Shown: positions 8,001-15,027 of the stretch, piece by piece
How positions within the stretch are numbered: the first letter of the stretch is position 1
How the letters are laid out: every line of letters begins with the position of its first letter
From: Gemmataceae bacterium
GTDB taxonomy: Bacteria; Planctomycetota; Planctomycetia; Gemmatales; Gemmataceae
Assembly (NCBI GenBank): GCA_022842245.1
Contig: JALHPZ010000002.1
Coordinates: forward strand, 186,001 to 250,000
Direction: 5' to 3'
DNA: 64,000 nucleotides
Notes under the pieces: generated by a model
The model's input: only the letters and a program-made list of their open reading frames with translations
What the model was told of the DNA's origin: nothing
Databases searched by the model: none
Program-made: the position numbers and the translations under genes

Positions 8001-10617
8001 AGACCGCGTCGATCTTCAGGTGAGCGATCGTGATGGAGGACGGTTCGACGCGAAACAGGTCGGCGGCGAAGGCCTGGATGTCGCCTTCCGGTATCCACGG
8101 CGCGCCGAGGTTGGCGTCGATGTCGCCCGGCAGCACGTCCTCCGGCTGCACCCGGCGCAGTGCCTCTGCGTTACGGCCGTACTCCGGACCGGTGGACTGG
8201 GCGGCGGCGAGCTTCGCCCGCACGTTGCCGGACAGGTAGACGTCGGCCGTTTGCCAGGTTTCGGACTCTGGGTCGTGGAAGATCAGGTCTCCGAGTTCGG
8301 CGACGATCTCGTCCTCGGTTTTGTCGTAGAGCGCGGCGATGTACGGCAGGTCCACCGCGCCGCGCTGGTTCAGGGAGACCAGCAGCCCTTCTTCTGCGCT
8401 CTCGACCCGCGTGACGGGCGGCGTGCGCCCCACGACGTCCTTCGTCATGACGACCGCTTTGGTCGCCTTGCCGGTGACCTCGTCGTAGTCTTCGAGCGAC
8501 ATCACGAGCATCGCGTCGGGGTCTTCGCGAAACTTCACGAGGTTCGGCATCCGCCGCACCACCGTTCCGTTTGCGGCTTCGCTAAACGTGGTCTTGTTGA
8601 TGGGGCCGTAGGCGGTGACGAAACGGTCGTATTCCCGGTTGAGTTCCCGGCGGGCGTCGGCGCGGTGGTCGTCCGGCCAACCCTCGTTCTGCGATTGCAA
8701 CACCCGGCGGGCGCGGTCGCGGATCTCAACCAGCGCGGCCAGCCGGCGGCCGGTCAGCGTGCCGTTCGCCCTCAGCGTCGTGCCGCCGTAGACCACCGGG
8801 GCGGCCTGCCCGTCCACGAGTTGGCAAATGGTGCGGTCGCCGGTCACGAAGAAACTGCCTTCCCCGACGTGACGGTCGAGCGGCGGCGGGGCGAACACGG
8901 AGGCCCGTTTCGGGCCGGGAGAGGCGCGGAGTGGCGGGTATTCCGGCAGTCGGCGGATCGTCTCCCGGAGTCGTTCGGCGAGGTCGCCGCGGCCGACTAC
9001 GCTGTAGCCTTCGTGGCCGTAGAGCGTGTCCTTCCCGCTCCAGTCGCCGAGCACCATCTCCGGCCGGTTGTGGAAGTAGCGATTGATGGTAACGCTACGT
9101 CCCTCGACCGACAGCGGGGCGACACCGAGCCAGTCCGGGTCGGTGTGCTTCGCCGGCTCGCCCTCGCCTCGTCTCCGCAGGAACACGATGTCGGTTACGA
9201 CGGTCGTGCCTTCCCGTTTGAAGGCGTCGGAGGGGAGACGAATGGCCGCGACGAAATCGGCCCGGGAGGCCAGGTACTCGCGGACCGCAGCGTTCTGCTT
9301 GTCGAGTGTGAAGTGGGTTGTCACCAGGGCGAGAACGCCGCCGGGTTTCAGCCCGTCGATAGACTTGGCGAAGAAGTAGTCGTGCAGCGATAACTTCTGC
9401 CCACGGTAATGCATTCTCAGGTCGGCAAAGGGCACGTTGCCGATCACGCCGTCCACGCCGTCCGCGGGGAGGCGGGTGTCCCGGAAGTTTTCGATGCGAA
9501 TGTCCTGATCGGGATGGAGGAGGCGGGCAATGCGGCCGGAGATCTGGTCCAGTTCGATGCCGATGAACCGCATGCCTGGTGGGGCCGGGCAAATGAAGTT
9601 GCCGATCCCGCAACCGGGTTCCAGAACGAGTGCGTTTGCCGGGACGCCGAGCCGGGCGATGCCGTCGTGGATGGCGGCGACGACGGTCGGTGCCGTGTAA
9701 AAGGCGTTGAAGGTGGTGCGCTTCGCGCTCTCGTACTCGGCCGGCGAGAGCGCGGCCTTCAGTTCATCGCCCAGGGCCTTCCAGGAGGCGTCCTTGTAGT
9801 CGCCGGTTGCGGGATCGGGAAAGATCGAGCGGGCGACGGGACCGAACCCGGCGAAGCGGGCCAGGGCGTCCCGCTCGGCCGCCGTGGCCGGCCTCGAATC
9901 GCGCTCGATTCGGTTTGCCGTCCGGATGGCGTCGAGGATGTCGCGGGCCTTGTCCTTTTCGCCGCTGGCGACAAGTATCCAGGGCGATGATGGGGTGTTT
10001 TCCGGCTCCTGCGCTGGCGAGAGAGGGGGGCCACCTCCGTGGCCGATCCCGACGAGGTCAGGCCGTGTCGGCGCGTGTGACGATGGCGCTTCCGCTGACT
10101 CGCCGTCGTGCGACGGCGTGTCGAGAAAATCGAAGAGCGTCGGCTGGCGGTTGGCCGCACTTACATGAGCTGTGTGCGACCGCGAATGAACGCCATTGCG
10201 GCGTCGAGCGAGATCGGATCGTTCTCGTTGGCCTGAAAGTGTGCCACCAGGTAGTTTTCCAGATCCCGGATCGCGAGTTCCAGCGATTCGCCCTCCAGTT
10301 GGAGCGGATTGAAGTGCGGGTTCGCCTTCGCGAGGCGACTTTTCCAACTCTGGTGGGTCGCTTTGAGTTGTTCGGCATAGAGGTCGGCCGTCGCCATCAG
10401 TCGGCGGTTGCTGCAGAGCTGCTGGTACGTCTGCGGGTGCCGCTGAATGAGTCCGAGAACGATCGTCCTGTATTGCATGGTGCTCTCCTTCTGAAAACAG
10501 TGAGGTGTCGAGATTCGGTGTAGGCCCGTTACGCCCGGCCGTGTCTGGGATCGATGCGGATTCGGCAGCGTCACCGCGGCCAAGTCCGCGTAGCGGTGAG
10601 CGATCGTCTTTCAGCAC
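5074..10617 (-). CDS. Giant N6-adenine methyltransferase-SNF2 helicase fusion (DarB-like)
   Basis: The protein (up to 1847 residues) has an N-terminal SAM-dependent methyltransferase: motif I LEPGCGIGNF at about 333, and motif IV as NVPF at about 395 in place of NPPY. This is followed by an SF2/SNF2-like helicase: Walker A HAVGAGKT at about 1015, DEAH box VFVDEAHYFKNL at about 1177, ATGTPISNT, and motif VI EGRILRQGN at about 1514. The C-terminus is coiled-coil-like. Phage P1 DarB and many plasmid and integrative-element proteins share this design and are linked to antirestriction of incoming DNA; that role is inferred here. The start is unresolved. The only in-frame ATG (10617) lies upstream of a well-formed small gene (10161-10478) in another frame, and the convincing part of the protein begins near 10160, where no ATG, GTG or TTG is in frame. 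Confidence 0.85.
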   Translation of the reverse strand: MLKDDRSPLRGLGRGDAAESASIPDTAGRNGPTPNLDTSLFSEGEHHAIQDDRSRTHSAAPADVPAALQQPPTDGDGRPLCRTTQSDPPELEKSPREGEPALQSAPTGGRIAGTRDPGSGKLPGGTLSGQRERSDLARRRNGVHSRSHTAHVSAANRQPTLFDFLDTPSHDGESAEAPSSHAPTRPDLVGIGHGGGPPLSPAQEPENTPSSPWILVASGEKDKARDILDAIRTANRIERDSRPATAAERDALARFAGFGPVARSIFPDPATGDYKDASWKALGDELKAALSPAEYESAKRTTFNAFYTAPTVVAAIHDGIARLGVPANALVLEPGCGIGNFICPAPPGMRFIGIELDQISGRIARLLHPDQDIRIENFRDTRLPADGVDGVIGNVPFADLRMHYRGQKLSLHDYFFAKSIDGLKPGGVLALVTTHFTLDKQNAAVREYLASRADFVAAIRLPSDAFKREGTTVVTDIVFLRRRGEGEPAKHTDPDWLGVAPLSVEGRSVTINRYFHNRPEMVLGDWSGKDTLYGHEGYSVVGRGDLAERLRETIRRLPEYPPLRASPGPKRASVFAPPPLDRHVGEGSFFVTGDRTICQLVDGQAAPVVYGGTTLRANGTLTGRRLAALVEIRDRARRVLQSQNEGWPDDHRADARRELNREYDRFVTAYGPINKTTFSEAANGTVVRRMPNLVKFREDPDAMLVMSLEDYDEVTGKATKAVVMTKDVVGRTPPVTRVESAEEGLLVSLNQRGAVDLPYIAALYDKTEDEIVAELGDLIFHDPESETWQTADVYLSGNVRAKLAAAQSTGPEYGRNAEALRRVQPEDVLPGDIDANLGAPWIPEGDIQAFAADLFRVEPSSITIAHLKIDAVWNAAADYAARQSVAATSEYGTPRANGTTLFELALNMKSPAIYDIINHGDREERVLNQEETLAAREKQKLIKERFRSWVFADPDRTERLVRIYNDTYNNLRPRLFDGSHLDFPGMNQFIQLRPHQKDAVWRAMSSGNTLLAHAVGAGKTFTMAATGMKMKQAGLIQKPMYVVPNHLLEQFAREFMQLYPNAKLLVAAKEDLTRDRRKFLTARIASGEWDGIIVTHSSFERIGMSREYRQKFLTAQIAEYDTLLSEHAADRGANRNLIKTIEKQKAARAERLKELLAEEKKDDGLVFDELGVDHVFVDEAHYFKNLETPTKMERVAGIQTGGSERAFDVFMKASYLHERHPGHGLTFATGTPISNTMVEMYTMQRFLDPGGLRERNLEHFDAWAATFGEVIDTMEISPDGASLRPRSRFARFTNLPELQQMFLAFADVQTAEMLDLPRPRLQTGKPIVVACPMSDEQHALQDELVERYDKLRSQKVDPRVDNALNITTDGRKLATDARMLSATAPDFARSKLNALVRNVALIWERTAKTRGTQMVFFDIGVHPTPWGFSARDDIITKLIGCGIPEDQIAAIGEAESDAKKQVLFEKVRNGQVRVLLGSTTKMGTGTNVQRRLAALHHLDAPWKPAEVEQREGRILRQGNQNAEVAVYRYVTEGSFDAYMWQALETKARFITQVMTGDTAVRRTEDIGGQELSYAEVKAIASGNPAVLTLAQADAELQRLTLLKKNHLDEQFVARRNVKSLPTTIENLTERLTNLKADHATATAHAHDRLTIGGYAHSQENSLAALGRALDRVPGNVHTVQRVPLGVFRGLQFGLILHPHFPPDVFLEGAAARRSMLSKEHQGPRAVLNALDRLAGSYDSECERLQQDLSLATSQLRDYQARLGNPFVHEPYLSELTSLRDDLKSRLSGVDGGMNDEPKLGTPELAQRIKTLIEGQTISATPDRPSRRHRSSEEPITLRIRRRTEDSP
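10161..10478 (-). CDS. Small helical hypothetical protein nested at the helicase 5' end
   Basis: A 105-residue protein starting MQYRTIVLGL at 10478, with an excellent AAGGAG ribosome site about 7 bases upstream. Composition is balanced and mostly helical (YAEQLKATHQSWKSRLAKAN; LELAIRDLENYLVAHFQ; ISLDAAMAFIRGR), which argues it is real rather than a shadow frame. It lies entirely within the upstream extension of the methyltransferase-helicase frame. It ends ATG-TAA exactly where the convincing helicase sequence begins, so the two are probably coupled. I recognise no family. Confidence 0.7.
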   Translation of the reverse strand: MQYRTIVLGLIQRHPQTYQQLCSNRRLMATADLYAEQLKATHQSWKSRLAKANPHFNPLQLEGESLELAIRDLENYLVAHFQANENDPISLDAAMAFIRGRTQLM

Positions 10618-10629
10618 AGCCGCCTGCCG

Positions 10630-10884
10630 CTATTCCTCGGTCGGCGGTTGGTTTCCTGTACTCGGCTGCGCGTGGATCCAATCCAGCGCCGCGTCGGCAG
10701 TTCGTGCGACGAGCGGAAGCTCATTCCGTCCGAAGCTTGCTGAGTCGCGCCACGCGCCGTCCTCCTTGTAAAGGCGGCTGAAGGTGACGCTGTACATCAC
10801 CCGGCCGTCTTCCAGCGTGTTCTGCCAGATCGCGGCCCGGACGCTCCCCTTCTTGATCTCTTTAATCGGTTTCTGGTTGGTCAT
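10630..10884 (-). CDS. Small beta-rich family protein, copy 1
   Basis: An 84-residue protein, one of five relatives in this window (also at 11086, 11507, 15884 and 55817). The shared pattern is a basic lead-in, then VRAAIW.N, then VTFSRLYKEDG.W.DSASFGR..L, then a closing helix (ADAALDWIHAQ) and an acidic tail. The alternating strands and aromatic residues resemble a small OB-like or PC4-like single-strand-binding fold, but no named family can be assigned. A good GGAGA site precedes the ATG at 10884. It sits between a sister copy and the helicase gene in a leftward operon. Confidence 0.75.
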   Translation of the reverse strand: MTNQKPIKEIKKGSVRAAIWQNTLEDGRVMYSVTFSRLYKEDGAWRDSASFGRNELPLVARTADAALDWIHAQPSTGNQPPTEE

Positions 10885-11085
10885 GTTCGTTCTCCTCGTA
10901 AGGACCGAATCGGCCTTGCCGATCGGTCGGTTTGTCGATGTTCGAGATGCTTCTTGCGGCCCCCAGTTGACCGGCGGCGCGGACCCATCCCGGTGGGCAC
11001 TTCATCCTTCTCGACGGTACGGGCCTTCGCTCGCAGTCACGCGCGGCGCTGCGGCCGCGACGGCTGGTACCGGTGGGCCGTCTGC

Positions 11086-11349
11086 TCACGAAGCACCTTT
11101 GGCCCCGCCGTCTTCGTCGCTGGGGTCTTCGAGTGCCCGTTGCTGGCTGATCCACTGCTCGGCGTCACTCGCCAACCGGCAGAGCGCAGCCATGTCTTGT
11201 CGCTGGAAGCACGCCCCGTCCCACCAGCGATCGTTGTCCCTGAAGAGCCGCGTAAAAGCGATGTTGAAGTGCTTTTCGCCGTCAACGATTTCGTGCCAGA
11301 TCGTGGCCTTCACCATGCCGTCTTTCAGTTCCAAAAATGGTCGTTTCAT
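11086..11349 (-). CDS. Small beta-rich family protein, divergent copy 2
   Basis: An 87-residue relative of the 10630 gene: MVKATIWHEI, HFNIAFTRLFRDNDRWWDGACFQRQDM, then a helix (LASDAEQWISQQR) and an acidic tail. It is the most divergent of the five: the usual SFGRDDL is CFQRQDM and the segment is richer in Trp. This suggests it binds a different target or partner. The ATG at 11349 has a GGGAGAACATGAG leader. It is co-oriented with copies 1 and 3 and the DUF932 gene, likely one transcript. Function unknown. Confidence 0.72.
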   Translation of the reverse strand: MKRPFLELKDGMVKATIWHEIVDGEKHFNIAFTRLFRDNDRWWDGACFQRQDMAALCRLASDAEQWISQQRALEDPSDEDGGAKGAS

Positions 11350-11454
11350 GTCTCATGTTCTCCCTTCAAAAGCCCTCCAAACCGCCCGGGGTCTGACGAG
11401 CCGACTCTCTTCGGCCGCGTCCTGTCTCTTCGTGCGTCGGAAGGTCGTTAAGTA

Positions 11455-11481
11455 GAGAGGCCCGGTGGTGCGGTGGGCCTC
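11455..11481. promoter_or_regulatory. GGTGGTGC stem-loop element, copy A
   Basis: GAGGCCC (11457-11463) pairs perfectly with GGGCCTC (11475-11481) around the loop GGTGGTGCGGT. It lies between two small-protein genes. On the transcribed (minus) strand it reads GCACCACCGGGCCTCTC, the reverse complement of the copy before the DUF932 gene at 12.95 kb. An outer GAGAGG/CCTCTC pairing (11455 and 11500) may extend it. Confidence 0.55.
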
Positions 11482-11506
11482 AAAACCTTTGGGAGAAAAC
11501 CTCTCG

Positions 11507-11827
11507 TCAAAACGGAATGTCCTCGTTGTCCTGGGTCTGGTTCGGGGTCTGCGTCTGGGTCTGTTGGTAGATCCAAACCATCGCCAGTTCGCAGACCTTA
11601 CCGACCAGCAAGAGGTCATCCCGGCCGAAGCTTGCCGAATTCCGCCACTCGCCGCTCTCCTGCTCCTTGTAGATCCGGGAGATCGTCACGCCGTAGCGAA
11701 TGCCCTGCTCCGTCGCGTTGCTCCAGATGGCCCCTTTGATGCGTCCGAGACGCACCTCGTGGGCCGGCCGCTGCCGCTCCTGCTTGGGAGCCGGACGCGC
11801 CTGAGTTGCACCGTTCGTTTTTGCCAT
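11507..11827 (-). CDS. Small beta-rich family protein, copy 3
   Basis: The 106-residue product starts at MAKTNG (11827), preceded by AAGGTGGTTCAC; the frame opens upstream but that part is unlike the family. Core: LGRIKGAIWSNATEQGIRY, then SRIYKEQESGEWRNSASFGR, then DLLLVGKVCELAMVWIYQQ, followed by a Gln/Thr tail ending NEDIPF. An acidic-hydrophobic C-terminal tip of that kind (D-D/E-I-P-F) is the hallmark of bacterial single-stranded-DNA-binding proteins, where it recruits partners. I read this as support for a ssDNA-binding role, not proof. It follows the DUF932 gene in the leftward operon. Confidence 0.78.
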   Translation of the reverse strand: MAKTNGATQARPAPKQERQRPAHEVRLGRIKGAIWSNATEQGIRYGVTISRIYKEQESGEWRNSASFGRDDLLLVGKVCELAMVWIYQQTQTQTPNQTQDNEDIPF

Positions 11828-11875
11828 GTGAACCACCTTCCTTTCGTGAGTGAATGGGACATTGAACACCTGAAG

Positions 11876-12907
11876 TTACGCGGCGGCGAGTTGTAGCAGC
11901 CGCCCCGCCTTTTGGTCCGCCTCCGTCCGGTCGCCGGCGTTCGTAAACGAGCCGGAGAGCCGGGTCAGGGCGTCCACCAGAGCGAAGATCGTGAAGCGTC
12001 CCTGCTCGCGAGCGAGTTCCAGGGCCTGCTTTCGCAGCGCCTGGCTCACCCCCGCTTTCGCAAGGACTTCCGCGACTTCTTCCGCGTCGTCGCCGAGGCG
12101 AGTTTCCATCGCCTTGCGGACGACTTTCGCGAAGCCGTCTTTCCGCTCGTCACGTTTCTGCACGAGCCGCTCGATGATCCGCCGAATCTCCGAGAGGGAT
12201 TCGTGGACGTTGGCCGTGTGCTTGCGGGCGAACTCGACCACTTCCACCGCGTCCCAGACGATGTGGTTCTGACACACCGCCTGAAACCAGAAGGTCTCGA
12301 TCCCCAGTGAGCGCTTGCCCACTTCCGAGTTCCAGAGGAAGAATCCGGGAGCGAACGCCTCGCCGTCGATCTCGACCCAGCCGAGCGGGTCGATGAGGAA
12401 GCAGAACATGTCTTCTTCCCCACAATAGAGCCCGGTTGCGCCGTTCATGGCCTTCTGGGGCGGCCCGAAATCGGTTGCGAATTCGTGCAGGATCGCCACG
12501 AGGTCGGCGTTGTGCAGCCTCGTGTAGGCGGTCCCGTGAACCGACCGAATCGTGTCGCCATCCGTCAGGAATTGGAGCGGCTTCTTGCCCGTGGGGAGCG
12601 TCTCCTCGAACACCCGCGCGGCCGTGTCTGCGGACAGCCGGTTCACGGTGTCCTTGCTCACTTTCGCGAGCTGGCAGAGTTGGCCGAACGACCAGGCGTT
12701 CAGTGTGAACGCGCCGTCCGTTCCGGCTTCCATCGCGAGGCTGTTCGACGCCAACGGTTTCGGTCGAATCGCCTGCGGCAGATGCCATCGGTCGAAGGAC
12801 CGATCCTTCTGCTCGCGGCAGTGTTCGCCGAGTTCCCGCAGGGACGAAAAACATTCGTCCGGGGTACGCCGAAAGAGTTCAAAATGCGCGCGTTTCAGGG
12901 TGCTCAT
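11876..12907 (-). CDS. DUF932 family protein, copy 1
   Basis: A 343-residue protein of the plasmid/phage DUF932 family. Hallmarks visible are FGQLCQLAKVSKDTVNRLS, VHGTAYTRLHNADLVAIL, TGLYCGEEDMFCFLIDP, FFLWNSEVGKRSLGIETFWF, and CQNHIVWDAVEVVEFARKHT. The start at 12907 is chosen over upstream TTG/ATG codons because GGAG lies 6 bases before it. The family is common on mobile elements near antirestriction and ssDNA-related genes, but its activity is not established. A second copy (53427-54458) shares the same order of motifs and the same leader element, so the two represent duplicated or independently acquired modules. It is the first gene of the leftward operon. Confidence 0.88.
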   Translation of the reverse strand: MSTLKRAHFELFRRTPDECFSSLRELGEHCREQKDRSFDRWHLPQAIRPKPLASNSLAMEAGTDGAFTLNAWSFGQLCQLAKVSKDTVNRLSADTAARVFEETLPTGKKPLQFLTDGDTIRSVHGTAYTRLHNADLVAILHEFATDFGPPQKAMNGATGLYCGEEDMFCFLIDPLGWVEIDGEAFAPGFFLWNSEVGKRSLGIETFWFQAVCQNHIVWDAVEVVEFARKHTANVHESLSEIRRIIERLVQKRDERKDGFAKVVRKAMETRLGDDAEEVAEVLAKAGVSQALRKQALELAREQGRFTIFALVDALTRLSGSFTNAGDRTEADQKAGRLLQLAAA

Positions 12908-12945
12908 TGGCATCTCCAATCAGAGGGAAAAGGGTTTGGGAAAAA

Positions 12946-12982
12946 CCGAAGAAAAGCCTGTGTTGCACCACCTGCCTCTCGG
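12946..12982. promoter_or_regulatory. GGTGGTGC leader element, copy B (before DUF932 copy 1)
   Basis: On the minus strand it reads GAGAGGCAGGTGGTGCAA, with the GGTGGTGC core at 12972-12965, 65 bases before the DUF932 start. Flanks CCGA(A)GA and TCTCGG can pair with one bulge. Matching leaders precede the genes at 54458 and 55054. The rest of 12983-13549 holds no gene I can support. Confidence 0.5.
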
Positions 12983-13387
12983 GCGTGGAACGGGGTGCCG
13001 CAGGGCTCACGTACGATCAAATGGTGAGCAACATTTGAAGAGGGGTCGGCTCATGCGCAAACCCCGCGGACAGCCCCACTCCCGAGAGACGGGTTGGGTT
13101 GTTTTCGACTACCCGTATTGAGTTGTGAAACGGACCGTATGCAGGCATTCCCGCATTCGGGAACGCCTTTGAAAGAGGGTTATGCGCGGCACCCGTGGCG
13201 TGTTGCATAACGGCGTGAAAAAATGTTTCGAAATTGCCGATCGTGGCGGGGGCCGGCAAGGACCTGGACCGCTAACCGTGCACGTTTACAGCGCTAACGG
13301 GCCTCGCTGGTTGGACTTGGGCCTCGAACAATACGTGTCCCGCTTACACGGTGTTAACGATACAAAGGCGTGGTGTCGGTTCGACTT

Positions 13388-13403
13388 GCGGCGTTAACGC
13401 CGC
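13388..13403. repeat. Perfect 16-bp palindrome
   Basis: GCGGCGTTAACGCCGC is fully self-complementary and shares the GTTAACG core of the palindromes near parA. It lies 200 bp before the AbiE-like antitoxin gene. It may be an operator or a stray partition-type site. Confidence 0.5.
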
Positions 13404-13549
13404 AGCATCGGAGCGCAGCGAGGTGCATCAGGTGTGGCATGGTCAAGCTGCTTACGGGTGGAGACCGAACCGACGGCGGACGCAACGGGCCGCACGCCGT
13501 TCGGGAGAAGCCCTGTGGTTCACCGAGCTGGCACCGGTCCAAAGGCGAC

Positions 13550-13592
13550 TTGACGGGAGTTGTGGAGTGTTCCATAATGTAGGCAAACATTA
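13550..13592 (+). promoter_or_regulatory. Promoter and operator of the AbiE antitoxin gene
   Basis: TTGACG (13550-13555), a 17-bp spacer and CATAAT (13573-13578) form a good sigma-70-type promoter. Overlapping the -10 is an inverted repeat TAATGT-AGGCAA-ACATTA (13575-13592). AbiEi antitoxins are known to repress their own promoter through inverted repeats, and this one sits 15 bp before the ATG. Confidence 0.6.
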
Positions 13593-13606
13593 CGATTGCC
13601 GACGAT

Positions 13607-14218
13607 ATGGAACAGGAGCAAACTCACAATCAACGGCTGATCGACCTCGCCCGTCGCCTCGGCGTCCTGCGGGCGGGCGACCTCAAGGAGCACGGCATCC
13701 CGCGCGTCTACCTGACTCGCCTGGTCGCCGACGGGGTACTCGCGCGGTCGTCGCGGGGGGTGTACGTCCTCGCCGGGGCCGACGTGACAGAAAACCATAG
13801 CCTCGCCGAAGCGTGCCGACGGATCCCGCACGGCGTTGTCTGTCTCCTCTCCGCACTGCGATTCCACGCCCTCACCACGCAATCGCCCTTCGAGGTCTGG
13901 CTGGCTATCGACCGTAAGGCGCGGCTCCCGAAGGTGGACTACCCGCCGCTCCGGGTGGTCCGGTTCTCTGGCTCCGACCTCACGGCAGGCGTCACGGCCC
14001 ACAACGTCGAAGGCGTGACGGTGAAGGTGACGGACCCGGCACGGACGGTGGCGGACTGCTTCGCGTACCGGAATACGGTCGGGACCGACGTGGCGCTTGA
14101 GGCCCTCCGCGACTGCCTGCGGCAGAAGCTAGCTTCGCCCGACGACCTTTATCGTGCGGCCAAGGCTCGCCGAATGGCGAACGTTATGCGGCCGTATCTG
14201 GAGGCGACAATCACGTGA
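13607..14218 (+). CDS. abiEi: AbiEi-type antitoxin / transcriptional regulator
   Basis: This 203-residue protein begins with a winged-helix domain (LARRLGVLRAGDLKEHGIPRV..., RLVADGVLARSSRGVYVLAG) and continues into the alpha/beta domain of AbiEi antitoxins (HGVVCLLSALRFHALTTQSP, VEGVTVKVTDPARTVADCF, VALEALRDCL). AbiEi represses its operon and neutralises the AbiEii nucleotidyltransferase, a type IV toxin-antitoxin pair linked to abortive phage infection and plasmid stability. Its stop overlaps the next gene's GTG, as usual for abiEi-abiEii, but that toxin gene is truncated. The antitoxin is intact in length. It may persist as a regulator or as an anti-addiction relic. Confidence 0.85.
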   Translation: MEQEQTHNQRLIDLARRLGVLRAGDLKEHGIPRVYLTRLVADGVLARSSRGVYVLAGADVTENHSLAEACRRIPHGVVCLLSALRFHALTTQSPFEVWLAIDRKARLPKVDYPPLRVVRFSGSDLTAGVTAHNVEGVTVKVTDPARTVADCFAYRNTVGTDVALEALRDCLRQKLASPDDLYRAAKARRMANVMRPYLEATIT

Positions 14219-14454
14219 GCAAGGACAAGCCCAGGAACGTGCCCGCGTCGGTCCGCGCCCGGCTGGCCGAGGTCGCCCGGACTCGCGGGGACGAGTTCCA
14301 GCTCGTCCTCACCCGGTACGACATCGAGCGATTCCTGTACCGCCTGAGCGTCTCCCCTCACGCGGACGGGTTCGTCCTCAAGGGGGCGATGCTCTACCAG
14401 CTCTGGGTGGCCGAGCCGACCCGGGCGAATCGGGCCGTGCGGCGCTATCGGTGA
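14215..14454 (+). pseudogene. Truncated AbiEii-type nucleotidyltransferase toxin
   Basis: The 79-residue frame overlaps abiEi by GTGA and matches the N-terminus of AbiEii: VRARLAEVARTRGDEFQLVLTRYDIERFLYRL, then FVLKGAMLYQLWVAEP. In intact toxins this is followed by an RxTxDxD metal-binding motif and about 200 more residues. Here it degenerates to RANRAVRRYR and stops, and no continuation appears in the next 120 bp in any frame. The catalytic aspartates are absent, so it cannot be an active nucleotidyltransferase. Confidence 0.75.
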
Positions 14455-14576
14455 CTTCTGGGAGACGTGGCCACCCATCCTGTCGGTTTGCACCTCACGG
14501 GAGTAGGTCGTCCGCTCGCGAGAGCGAGGGAGACTCAACGCGAGGCGTCCCATTTGCCGGTGCTATGAGGTAACAG

Positions 14577-15002
14577 TTACGATCCGCCAGGCACGCTGTC
14601 CCGGTAGCGACGGCCCGTGATGCGTGCGTAGACCTCCTCGGCATGCTCTCGCGTGCGGAAGTCGCCGATCGCTTCCACACCGCGGCCGGGGACGTGCCCG
14701 TACAGGGTCCACATTTCGGCATCGGCGTCTTCAGTCGGTTCGTAGTACGTGCCATGCTCGTTTACGAAGGAAGCTACCCCTTCGATCTCGTAGGCGTCGT
14801 ATGGAGCCGGCAGGTCCTGTTCAGGCACACGGCGAGACAGGGCGCTGTTCGCGCCCGCGTCGAACGCGGCCCGCAAAGCGGCTTCCAACTGCCAGACGCT
14901 GATGGTGTGGAAGTCCAGGCGGTCGGATCGCCGGGCTCGCAGCGTCGACACGCCCAGGTGCTCTTTGGCTATGTCGTCCAGGATGGTGCTGATACGATTC
15001 AT
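14577..15002 (-). CDS. DUF6900-like small protein
   Basis: The 141-residue product starts MNRISTILDD at 15002, preceded by GAAAGGAAA. The N-terminal 50 residues (ILDDIAKEHLGVSTLRARRS, LDFHTISVWQLEAALRAAF, DAGAN) match what I know of DUF6900 proteins, small plasmid/phage proteins of unknown role. An acidic C-terminal extension follows (YEPTEDADAEMWTLYG, VEAIGDFRTREHAEEVYARITG) that reads like a second small alpha/beta unit. It is co-oriented 25 bp after the orphan methyltransferase, probably one operon. Confidence 0.72.
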   Translation of the reverse strand: MNRISTILDDIAKEHLGVSTLRARRSDRLDFHTISVWQLEAALRAAFDAGANSALSRRVPEQDLPAPYDAYEIEGVASFVNEHGTYYEPTEDADAEMWTLYGHVPGRGVEAIGDFRTREHAEEVYARITGRRYRDSVPGGS

Positions 15003-15027
15003 GTGTAATTTCCTTTCTGGTTCGTCG

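Noticed and set aside
7861-9393. Long rightward frame of about 510 codons
   Set aside because: It lies opposite the methyltransferase-helicase gene. Its composition is typical of a shadow frame in GC-rich DNA, and it shows no domain or ribosome site.
11353-11619. Leftward 88-codon frame
   Set aside because: Overlaps small-family copy 3 in another frame; Arg/Thr-rich and without a ribosome site.
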